12,441 nt of DNA from Syntrophaceae bacterium UBA2192 (GTDB lineage Bacteria > Desulfobacterota > Syntrophia > Syntrophales > UBA2192): positions 1 to 12,441 of the forward strand of contig DCVI01000126.1 of assembly GCA_002327315.1 (NCBI GenBank). Direction: 5' to 3'. A model generated the notes under the pieces. That model had not been told where the DNA came from and searched no databases. It saw only the letters and a program-made list of their open reading frames with translations. Below are positions 5,134-11,238 of this stretch, in pieces. Within the stretch, counting starts at the first letter, position 1. Every line of letters begins with the position of its first letter. The translations under genes and the position numbers were made by a program.

Positions 5134-7137
5134 ATGGAATACCTTTTTTCACCCATCAAGGTCGGGTCGATTACCCTCAAGAACCGCATCGTCATGCCGG
5201 CCATGCATCTCGGCTACTGCAACGACAAAAGCGAGGTGACGGACCGTCTCGTGTCCTTCTACGAGGAGCGGGCACGGGGCGGGGCGGCGCTGATTTGCAT
5301 CGGGGGGTGCCCTGTCGACGAGTACGCAAGCAGCATGCGGGAAATGATCGGCCTGAGCGACGACCGATTCATCCCGGGCCTCAAAAAGCTCACCGACGCC
5401 GTGCACCGCCATGGCGCCCTCGCTGCCGCCCAGCTCTTCCACGGCGGCCGCTACGTCCGTTCGGGCATGATCGGCCGGCAGCCCATCGCCCCCTCGCCTG
5501 TCGCTTCGGCCATCACCCGGGAAGTCCCCCGGGAGATGACGCTGGAAGACATCCAGCGGACCATCTACAACTTCGCCGAAGCCGCTGTCCGGGTGAAGAA
5601 AGCGGGCTTTGACGCCGTCGAGGTCCTTGCGGGTACGGGCTACCTGATCTCGGGGTTCTTCTCTCCCGTCACCAACCAGCGGACCGACGGGTACGGCGGG
5701 AGCCCTGCAGCCCGCATGCGCTTTGGCATCGAGGTGGCCTGGGCGATCCGCGAGGCCGTGGGCCCCGACTATACTGTCATCTTCCGCATCGCCGGACACG
5801 ATTTCATGCCCGGGGGCAACACGAACAGGGAAGCGGCCCAGTTTGCCTACATGCTGGAGCAGCACGGTGTCGACGCCTTCAGCGTCACGGGCGGCTGGCA
5901 CGAGACCATGGTCCCCCAGATCACCATGGACGTGCCCAGGGGGGCCTTCGTCCACATGGCCAGCGGCGTGAAGGCGGCCGTTACCGAGCCCGTCATCGCC
6001 TGCAACCGCATCAACGACCCCGGCCTTGCCGAAGAGATCATCCGCGACGGGCGGGCCGACCTTGTCGGGCTTGCGCGGGCGCTCCTGGCCGACCCCGAGT
6101 TCCCCGTGAAGGCCATGACGGGACGGTTAAAGGAGATCGTCCCCTGCATCGGCTGCAACCAGGGCTGCCTCGATAAGATTTTCAATATGGAGCCCGTCGA
6201 GTGCATGGTCAATCCGAGGGCCGGGCGCGAGTACGAAGTCCCGCCCGTGCAGAAGGCGGCGAAACCGAAAAAGGTCATGGTCGTCGGCGGTGGCCCGGCG
6301 GGGCTTTCGGCGGCGCGCACCGCGGCGCAGGCCGGTCACAGGGTGACGCTGTACGAGAAAGAAATCGCTCTCGGCGGCCAGATGCCGCTTGCAGCAGCCA
6401 CGGAAGAGCGCTGCGAGATGGGGGCCTTCGTAAAACCCTTTGCCGAACAGGCGAAAGCCGCAGGCGCCTTCATCGCGGCAGGCGTGGAAGTGGGCGAAGA
6501 TCTCGTGAGGTCCGAAAAGCCCGACGTCGTCATCCTCGCCACGGGAGGCGAGCCTCTCTGCCCGCCGATCCCGGGAATCGACGGCGACAACGTGGAATAT
6601 GCCTGGGACGTGCTCGCAGGAAAAGCCGTCACGGGTAAAAATATCGTGGTGATCGGAGGCGGCGCCGTCGGCATCGAGACGGCCCTGTGCCTTGCAAAGA
6701 CCGGCACGATCGACGCCGACACCCTGAAGTTCCTGTTCCTGTCAAAAGCGGAAGATCCCGAGCGGCTGAGGGAATATGCCACCCGGGGCGTGAATAAGGT
6801 CACCATCGTCGAGATGCTTGAGCGCACAGGCGCCGATATCGGGCTGACCACGCGCTGGATCGCCCTGCGCCAGCTATCGCAGTACGGCATCCGCGTGATG
6901 ACGCACACGAAGGCCATGGAGATCACGCCGCAGGGGCTCTGGGTGGAAAAGAAGGGGGGCCGCGAGTTGATCCCCTGCGACACCGTCGTGATGGCCTGCG
7001 GGACCGTCCCGGTGAACCCGCTCGAGGACAGGCTGAAGGGTCTTGTAGACAAGGTCATTGCGGTGGGGGACGCAAAGAAGGCGAGAAAGGCCTACGAGGC
7101 CGTCCATGAGGCGTTCTTCGCTGCAAGAGAGCTGTAA
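5134..7137 (+). CDS. FadH-like NADH:flavin oxidoreductase (old yellow enzyme / 2,4-dienoyl-CoA or enoate reductase type)
   Basis: This 667-residue enzyme has the three-part layout of E. coli FadH and clostridial 2-enoate reductase. Residues 1-330 are an FMN TIM barrel with the likely catalytic Tyr170 (GTGYLI) and His256 (GWHET). A four-cysteine [4Fe-4S] motif follows, C338-x2-C341-x3-C345-x11-C357, with the same spacing as FadH. Two dinucleotide folds follow: GGGPAG at about 385-390 for FAD, and GGGAVG at about 508-513 for NAD(P)H. It should move electrons from NAD(P)H through FAD and the cluster to FMN and reduce an unsaturated acid or thioester. The exact substrate is unknown. An insertion at about 523-553 before the TIVEMLERTG strand is longer than in FadH. 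The start is secure: GGAGG lies just upstream (5124-5128) of the ATG. No partner acyl-CoA gene is adjacent. Confidence 0.9.
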   Translation: MEYLFSPIKVGSITLKNRIVMPAMHLGYCNDKSEVTDRLVSFYEERARGGAALICIGGCPVDEYASSMREMIGLSDDRFIPGLKKLTDAVHRHGALAAAQLFHGGRYVRSGMIGRQPIAPSPVASAITREVPREMTLEDIQRTIYNFAEAAVRVKKAGFDAVEVLAGTGYLISGFFSPVTNQRTDGYGGSPAARMRFGIEVAWAIREAVGPDYTVIFRIAGHDFMPGGNTNREAAQFAYMLEQHGVDAFSVTGGWHETMVPQITMDVPRGAFVHMASGVKAAVTEPVIACNRINDPGLAEEIIRDGRADLVGLARALLADPEFPVKAMTGRLKEIVPCIGCNQGCLDKIFNMEPVECMVNPRAGREYEVPPVQKAAKPKKVMVVGGGPAGLSAARTAAQAGHRVTLYEKEIALGGQMPLAAATEERCEMGAFVKPFAEQAKAAGAFIAAGVEVGEDLVRSEKPDVVILATGGEPLCPPIPGIDGDNVEYAWDVLAGKAVTGKNIVVIGGGAVGIETALCLAKTGTIDADTLKFLFLSKAEDPERLREYATRGVNKVTIVEMLERTGADIGLTTRWIALRQLSQYGIRVMTHTKAMEITPQGLWVEKKGGRELIPCDTVVMACGTVPVNPLEDRLKGLVDKVIAVGDAKKARKAYEAVHEAFFAAREL

Positions 7138-7140
7138 GAG

Positions 7141-7264
7141 CCACAAGCCACAAGAAAAAAAGTGACTGAGTGTCTGAGTGTCTGAGTGAAGAGAGGAAAA
7201 GAAAGTCCCCCTTACTCCCCCTTTGCGAAAGGGGGAAAAAACATCCACCGCTTTCGTAAAGCGG
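7141..7264. repeat. Composite repeat: 7-bp and 8-bp arrays plus two hairpins (right, inverted copy)
   Basis: Two CCACAAG heptamers (7141-7154) are followed by octamers AGTGWCTG from 7161, 7169, 7177 and 7185. Next comes a hairpin CCCCCTTT-GCG-AAAGGGGG (7217-7235) and a second, CCGCTTT-CGT-AAAGCGG (7248-7264). Read in reverse complement, the order and much of the sequence match 3099-3180. The pair therefore forms inverted repeats around the MATE and flavoenzyme genes. No convincing terminator for the flavoenzyme gene was found here. Confidence 0.7.
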
Positions 7265-7304
7265 TAACTCCAAGATCACCCCCTTTGCCGCCTTGATCCG
7301 CTTC

Positions 7305-7482
7305 GCGGGGCGTCCCGGTGAGGAAGCAACCGGACATGGTTGCGCATCTCAATATCTGAGGAAGGGGGGTATTCACCCTCACCTCAATCCTCTCCCCTCA
7401 AGGGAGAGGAAGATCAAGGAAAATGTCTTACCTGGGAGAGGAAGATTAAGGAATGGGGTCTTTCACAGGCGCCCCCGGTCAT
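7305..7482. repeat. Long direct repeat, copy 1 (~178 bp)
   Basis: This copy matches 8928-9104. The inner ~135 bases, from ATATCTGAGG onward, are almost identical; I saw one substitution near the end (TTTCAC versus TTTCGC). The outer left part is more diverged. It includes the CTCTCCCC/GGGGAGAG-like arms and two GGGAGAGGAAGAT segments. Open frames crossing it (such as a peptide containing SPSPQSSPLKGE) appear in both copies because the DNA is repeated; I see no evidence they are genes. Confidence 0.85.
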
Positions 7483-7490
7483 CCCCCGAG

Positions 7491-7538
7491 GCAGCTTCGC
7501 TGCAGGAATTGGTTGCCTGGATAATTGGTTGATTGGGG
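7491..7538. repeat. Hairpin plus 4 x 8-bp array
   Basis: GCAGC-TTC-GCTGC (7491-7503) is followed by octamers at 7507, 7515, 7523 and 7531. The first and third are AATTGGTT, and the fourth, GATTGGGG, is related. The array is complementary to the one at 7670-7701, which contains CAATCAAC and CAATTACC units, so the two could pair across about 130 bases. Confidence 0.6.
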
Positions 7539-7578
7539 AAGAACAGACAACAACCTGCCCGAGCGTTCCCTTATTCCC

Positions 7579-7622
7579 TTATCAACTAGTCAACTAATCA
7601 CCAGTTACTGCTGCGTAGCAGT
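7579..7622. repeat. 8-bp array joined to hairpin ACTGCT/AGCAGT
   Basis: Octamers TTATCAAC, TAGTCAAC and TAATCACC start at 7579, 7587 and 7595. They run into a hairpin with arms ACTGCT (7607-7612) and AGCAGT (7617-7622). The stretch TTACTGCTGCGTAGCAG is repeated exactly at 7697-7713. Confidence 0.6.
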
Positions 7623-7669
7623 TCATTGGGGGGAAGGGGGAATTTGGTTCTGCTTCCTTCTCTCTTCCC

Positions 7670-7738
7670 TAATCAACCAATTACCCAATCAACGAATTAC
7701 TGCTGCGTAGCAGCTGACCACTGCAGCCTCGCTGCAGT
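7670..7738. repeat. 8-bp array plus two hairpins against the lipoprotein stop codon
   Basis: Octamers start at 7670, 7678, 7686 and 7694 (TAATCAAC, CAATTACC, CAATCAAC, GAATTACT). They lead into GCTGC-GTA-GCAGC (7702-7714) and then the 8-bp hairpin ACTGCAGC-CTC-GCTGCAGT (7720-7738). The latter touches the TAG stop of the minus-strand lipoprotein gene (7739-7741). It might act as a 3' end structure for that gene, although no T tract follows. Confidence 0.6.
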
Positions 7739-8275
7739 CTAGTAGGTTCTCCTGAATGGACGCTTATTCAAGTCATCCCCTTCCCGGAGATCCTTGTAAA
7801 CGAGACGCAGAACGGGTGGGCCGTCGTCCTTCGTGAGATCCCAGATGTTGACATCGATATTCATGTCGGCTGCCGTATAACCCACAACGGCATTTCCCCG
7901 GAAAACTTCCCGCACGATCAGCATGCTTCCGGCCGAGTACATATTCGCTTTCTCGACACTGCTGTAATCGGCCATGACCTCGGTCAGGGTTTTTTTGCCC
8001 AGCTTCGTCATGGGAATCCCTCCCCCCATGTCAACCTCGATCCCGTCTTTGTAGAGGAAGTAGCCGAACAGCTGCTGCGCCTTGGGACCGTATGTCGAGA
8101 ATCGGATGGTGTTGTAGGCCTGTTTTCCTGCATCGCTTTTCATCAATGCTCCGGCGTCGACCTGGTTCCACTTCAGGATGGGTGCCGACGCACAGGCGCC
8201 AACAACCAGCATAACAGCGATGACCATCACGGCTGTAATTTTCCCGGACGCGGTGTTAGACTTCGTGGGATTCAT
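7739..8275 (-). CDS. Predicted outer-membrane lipoprotein B (paralogue of its neighbour)
   Basis: The protein has 178 residues. A lipoprotein signal peptide ends in VGAC with the lipidated cysteine at residue 28, followed by Ala, which argues for outer-membrane sorting. The start at 8275 (MNPTKSN) has AAAGGAG seven bases upstream; the longer frame to 8428 overlaps the neighbouring gene and is unlikely. The mature part aligns along its length with the product of 8316-8840. Shared motifs are GYFLY-x-D-x-(I/V)EV, IVRE-x-x-RG, VGYT/AGYS with ADMN, and a VWD/IWD segment. I do not recognise a known family. Second gene of a two-gene unit, 40 bases after the first. Function unknown; tandem divergent copies suggest related but not identical roles in the envelope. 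Confidence 0.75.
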   Translation of the reverse strand: MNPTKSNTASGKITAVMVIAVMLVVGACASAPILKWNQVDAGALMKSDAGKQAYNTIRFSTYGPKAQQLFGYFLYKDGIEVDMGGGIPMTKLGKKTLTEVMADYSSVEKANMYSAGSMLIVREVFRGNAVVGYTAADMNIDVNIWDLTKDDGPPVLRLVYKDLREGDDLNKRPFRRTY

Positions 8276-8315
8276 GTCTGCGCTCCTTTCCATGAATGGA
8301 TAGCCCTCCAGACGC

Positions 8316-8840
8316 TCAACGGCAGGGGGCCATGACCGATCTCGATTTCTTCGCACTTTCCGCCGGTTCGAACACCAGTTCGAGGTTGATCTTCGACGTG
8401 TCGCCGGCTCCGGGTCGATCCCAGACACCGACGCCCATGTTCATGTCCGCCACCGAGTAACCGGCCACCTCCTTGCCCCGGATGGCCTCACGGACGATGG
8501 GAGGGCTGATCCGTCTGTTGCCCACGGATTTCGACATCCCGAAATAGTCGGCGACGGTCTCCCTCAGGGACATCTTCCCGCCGATCCGCTCAAGGGGCAC
8601 ACCGGGCAACATGGAGACCTCAACGTTGTCCCCGTAGAGGAAGTATCCGATATTCTGGCTGGCGGTTGCTCCGACGGTCACGAAGCGTACGGCGTTGAAC
8701 TTCTGCGCTCCCAGCTCGCTGCGGAGGGTTTCATCGGTGGGAAGCTGATTCAACTGCAGGTAGACGGTCCCGGTCGCGCATCCCCCGACGAGGATCACAA
8801 ACGCTGCCAGAAGCGGCAGAAGAGACCTCGGGCAAGCCAT
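8316..8840 (-). CDS. Predicted outer-membrane lipoprotein A (paralogue of its neighbour)
   Basis: The protein has 174 residues. The signal peptide (MACPRSLLPLLAAFVILVGG) leads to the lipobox LVGGC with cysteine at residue 21 and Ala at +2. After about 25 residues comes the region shared with the downstream paralogue: FNAVRF, GYFLYGDNVEVSM, LRETVADYFG, IVREAIRGKEVAGYSVADMN, then VGVWD and a strand-rich end (INLELVFEP). The Lys/Ser-rich tail is not shared. The family is unknown to me. It is the first gene of a two-gene unit with a sigma-70-like promoter upstream. The ATG at 8840 is preceded only by a weak G-rich binding site. Confidence 0.75.
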   Translation of the reverse strand: MACPRSLLPLLAAFVILVGGCATGTVYLQLNQLPTDETLRSELGAQKFNAVRFVTVGATASQNIGYFLYGDNVEVSMLPGVPLERIGGKMSLRETVADYFGMSKSVGNRRISPPIVREAIRGKEVAGYSVADMNMGVGVWDRPGAGDTSKINLELVFEPAESAKKSRSVMAPCR

Positions 8841-8868
8841 GGCGGACCCCCATCGATCATCTTTTATT

Positions 8869-8897
8869 ATTATATTCTGGTACTGATTTCCTGAAAA
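8869..8897 (-). promoter_or_regulatory. Sigma-70-like promoter for the lipoprotein pair
   Basis: On the minus strand TTTTCA (8892-8897) and a perfect TATAAT (8869-8874) are separated by 17 bases, within an AT-rich patch that stands out from the GC-rich surroundings. The transcript would begin near 8862, about 22 bases before the start codon of the first lipoprotein gene. Confidence 0.6.
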
Positions 8898-8910
8898 TCA
8901 AGAAAAAGTT

Positions 8911-8937
8911 GAAGCTCCCGCCTCAGGGCGGGGCTTC
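8911..8937. repeat. GC-rich hairpin
   Basis: GAAGC, a bulged T, then CCCGCC pairs with GGCGGGG and CTTC around a short loop. It lies between the lipoprotein promoter and the long repeat, partly inside the repeat's left end. It could end oppF transcripts or be part of the repeat. Hairpins of this look also occur at ends of IS200/IS605 elements, but no such element is present. Confidence 0.4.
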
Positions 8938-9104
8938 CCGGCAAGGTAAGAACCGGACATGCTTGCGCACCCCAATATCTGAGGAAGGGGGGTATTCACC
9001 CTCACCTCAATCCTCTCCCCTCAAGGGAGAGGAAGATCAAGGAAAATGTCTTACCTGGGAGAGGAAGATTAAGGAATGGGGTCTTTCGCAGGCGCCCCCG
9101 GTCA
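8928..9104. repeat. Long direct repeat, copy 2 (~177 bp)
   Basis: This is the second copy of 7305-7482, in the same orientation. Its right end coincides with the stop codon of the oppF-like gene (TCA, 9102-9104), so the repeat begins exactly where that coding sequence ends. The two copies bracket the lipoprotein gene pair. Confidence 0.85.
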
Positions 9105-10070
9105 GTCATAGAGGTGGCAGGCGACAAAGTGGCCCGTTTCCAGCTCCTTCAGGACGGGGACAACGGTCGTGCAGACATCCATGGAGCGGGCACAGCGGGG
9201 GTGGAAGGCACAGCCCTGCGGCGGGTTGATGGGGCTGGGAACATCCCCTCCGGCTGCGATGAGCTGCTTCTTTCGCCCCGGGTCGGCGACGGGAATGGCC
9301 GAGATGAGGACCTGCGTGTAGGGGTGCAGCGGCTTTTTGTAGAGATCGGCGCTTGCGGCAAGCTCTACGATCTTGCCCAGGTACATGACGGCCACGCGGT
9401 CGCTCATGTGCTCGACGACACTGAGATCGTGGGAGATGAAGAGGTAGGTGAGCTCGAACTCCTCCTGGAGGCTCCGCAGCAGATTCAGGATCTGTGCCTG
9501 GATGGACACGTCGAGGGCCGAGACGGGTTCATCGGCGATGATGAGTTTCGGCCTCAGGGCCAGTGCCCGGGCAATACCGATGCGCTGCCGCTGGCCGCCG
9601 CTGAACTCGTGGGGGTAACGGTCCGTCTGCTCGCTCGTGAGCCCGACCTTCTCCATGAGCCGGGCCACGTCCTCTGCGCGGTTCTCCCCGTAGGTCACAC
9701 CGTGGATGAGAAGGGGCTCGCCGATGGTGCTCCCGGCGCTCCTGCGGGGGTTGAGCGACGAGTAGGGGTCCTGGAAGATCATCTGGACTTCGCGCCGGAA
9801 AGCCTTCAGCTTATCGCCGCTGTGCACCAGGATGTTTTCCCCATTGACGAGAATCTCTCCCGCCGTGGGGTCCTCCAATCTCACGATCATTCGCCCCAGG
9901 GTCGTCTTCCCGCAGCCGCTTTCCCCCACGAGGCCGAGCGTCTCCCCCCGGTACACCTGGAGGTCCACGCCGTCGACGGCTTTCACGACGTCATGCTTGC
10001 CGCCGAGAAACCCGCCCCGGACGGGAAAATGCTTCCGCACACCTTTTATGTCGACCAGAATGTCTGACAT
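9102..10070 (-). CDS. oppF: Oligopeptide/dipeptide ABC transporter ATPase, OppF/DppF type
   Basis: The 322-residue protein is the ATP-hydrolysing subunit of a peptide importer, attached to the cytoplasmic face of the inner membrane. Visible motifs are Walker A GESGCGKT (49-56), the Q-loop glutamine at 100, the signature SGGQRQR (157-163), Walker B LIIADE (176-181) and the switch His214. The C-terminal peptide-family domain carries four cysteines (287, 293, 300, 318), a pattern reported to hold an iron-sulfur cluster in some DppD/DppF structures. PVRGGFLGG near the start and FQDPYSSLNPR fit the F rather than the D subunit. The start at 10070 lacks a strong ribosome binding site. It lies 114 bases downstream of the D-type ATPase and is probably co-transcribed. 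No permease or binding-protein gene is in the window. Confidence 0.9.
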   Translation of the reverse strand: MSDILVDIKGVRKHFPVRGGFLGGKHDVVKAVDGVDLQVYRGETLGLVGESGCGKTTLGRMIVRLEDPTAGEILVNGENILVHSGDKLKAFRREVQMIFQDPYSSLNPRRSAGSTIGEPLLIHGVTYGENRAEDVARLMEKVGLTSEQTDRYPHEFSGGQRQRIGIARALALRPKLIIADEPVSALDVSIQAQILNLLRSLQEEFELTYLFISHDLSVVEHMSDRVAVMYLGKIVELAASADLYKKPLHPYTQVLISAIPVADPGRKKQLIAAGGDVPSPINPPQGCAFHPRCARSMDVCTTVVPVLKELETGHFVACHLYD

Positions 10071-10108
10071 TTTCTTTTACCGATTGTTTTCGCGATTCCA
10101 TGCTTCAA

Positions 10109-10195
10109 GGTGACAGGTACCTGGTGTCAGGTGACAGGCAAAAGACCTGTCAATAGGATGTCCCTGTTACCTGTTACCTGCACGCTACGCGTGCA
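10109..10195. repeat. Inverted 7-bp arrays plus hairpin between oppD and oppF
   Basis: Heptamers of consensus GGTGACA start at 10109, 10116, 10123 and 10130. The opposite-facing CCTGTTA heptamers start at 10163 and 10170. Between them TGACAGG and CCTGTCA (10132-10138, 10146-10152) form a stem. A perfect hairpin TGCACGC-TAC-GCGTGCA (10179-10195) closes the block and contains the oppD stop codon (10185-10187). It fills nearly the whole gap between the two genes. Confidence 0.75.
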
Positions 10196-11159
10196 ACCAG
10201 CACCTCACAAAATGCCCCGGCGCCTTTTCGAGCAGTTGCGGGACCTTTTCCGCGCAGACGGGCATGACGCGTGGACAGCGGTCCCGGAATTTGCATCCCG
10301 ACGGAAGCTCCAGCAGATCCGGGATCGTCCCCGGGATGACATTGAGGTAGCCATGCCTGGAAGGCCCCGAGCCGATCCGGGGGATGGAGTTCATGAGCCC
10401 CACCGTGTACGGGTGAAGCGGTGAGGAAAAGATGGCCTCCACGGGCCCGTGTTCGACGACCCACCCGGCGTACATGATGGCTGCATATTGGGCGGCCTCG
10501 GCGATGACCCCGAGGTCGTGCGTGATCAGAATGACCGATGCTCCGACTTCCCGTTTGAGCCCGAGGATCAGTTCGAGGATCTGCGCCTGGATCGTTACGT
10601 CCAGGGCTGTTGTGGGTTCGTCGGCAAGCATGAGCCTTGGCCTGCACGACAGGGCCATGGCGATCATCACGCGCTGCCGCATCCCTCCGCTCATCTGGTG
10701 GGGATAGTCTCGGGCGCGCATCTCGGGCGCCGGAATGCCGACAAGGCGGAGCATCTCCACGGCACGGTCCCGGGCATCCCTGGCCGTAAGCCCCTCGTGA
10801 AGCTCGAGGGCCTCGGCGATCTGGTCGCCGATGCGAAAGACGGGGTTGAGTGATGTCATGGGTTCCTGGAAGATCATGGAAACCCGTTTTCCCCGGACGC
10901 GGCGCATCTCCTCGTCCGTGAGCGCCAGGAGGTCCGTTCCCTCGAAGAGAATGCGCCCCGATACGATGCGCCCGGGCGGTCTGGGGATCAGCCGCATGAT
11001 GGACAGGGCGAGGACCGTCTTGCCGCAGCCCGATTCGCCTGCGATGCCGAGAGTGTCGCCCTCGTTGAGGCGAAGGTCCACGCCGTCGACAGCCCGCACA
11101 GTGCCCCTGGCCGTTTCGAAGTGGGTGCTGAGGTTTTCGATCTGTAATATCGGCTGCAT
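10185..11159 (-). CDS. oppD: Oligopeptide/dipeptide ABC transporter ATPase, OppD/DppD type
   Basis: This is the 324-residue partner ATPase of the F-type protein encoded next. Motifs: Walker A GESGCGKT (41-48), Q-loop Gln98 in FQEPMTSLNP, signature MSGGMRQR (156-163), Walker B LMLADE (176-181), and switch His214. EPMTSLNP and the SGGMRQR variant are typical of D subunits. Cysteines at 289, 295, 302 and 320 have exactly the spacing seen in the F-type protein, suggesting a C-terminal metal or iron-sulfur site in both. The gene begins 74 bases after the aminopeptidase gene with no strong ribosome binding site. In typical opp/dpp operons two permease genes precede D; here an aminopeptidase gene occupies that place. 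The final residues and TAG stop fall inside a repeat hairpin. Confidence 0.9.
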   Translation of the reverse strand: MQPILQIENLSTHFETARGTVRAVDGVDLRLNEGDTLGIAGESGCGKTVLALSIMRLIPRPPGRIVSGRILFEGTDLLALTDEEMRRVRGKRVSMIFQEPMTSLNPVFRIGDQIAEALELHEGLTARDARDRAVEMLRLVGIPAPEMRARDYPHQMSGGMRQRVMIAMALSCRPRLMLADEPTTALDVTIQAQILELILGLKREVGASVILITHDLGVIAEAAQYAAIMYAGWVVEHGPVEAIFSSPLHPYTVGLMNSIPRIGSGPSRHGYLNVIPGTIPDLLELPSGCKFRDRCPRVMPVCAEKVPQLLEKAPGHFVRCWLHA

Positions 11160-11167
11160 AATAAATG

Positions 11168-11238
11168 GGCTTCAGGAATCAGGCTTCAGGCTTCCGGAAT
11201 TCATGTCTTGATTGATGTTTCACTGGTCACTGGTCACT
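11168..11238. repeat. Two 7-bp arrays between pepA and oppD
   Basis: Five heptamers with consensus GGCTTCA start at 11168, 11175, 11182, 11189 and 11196. Three more, TTTCACT then GGTCACT twice, start at 11218, 11225 and 11232. The second array overlaps the end of the aminopeptidase gene and provides its TGA stop (11234-11236). The arrays fill most of the 74-base gap, including where an oppD ribosome binding site would be expected upstream. Confidence 0.75.

Noticed and set aside
5149..5955. 268-codon minus-strand open frame inside the flavoenzyme gene
   Set aside because: It is a mirror frame of a clearly recognised enzyme, with no motif or ribosome binding site of its own.
7293..7597. Short plus-strand frames in the repeat region, with a similar frame at 8909-9229
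   Set aside because: The shared peptide arises only because the DNA repeat is duplicated; frames differ at their ends and there is no start signal.
8911..8937. IS200/IS605-type end or omega RNA hairpin
   Set aside because: The hairpin resembles such ends in style only; there is no tnpA, tnpB or second end nearby.
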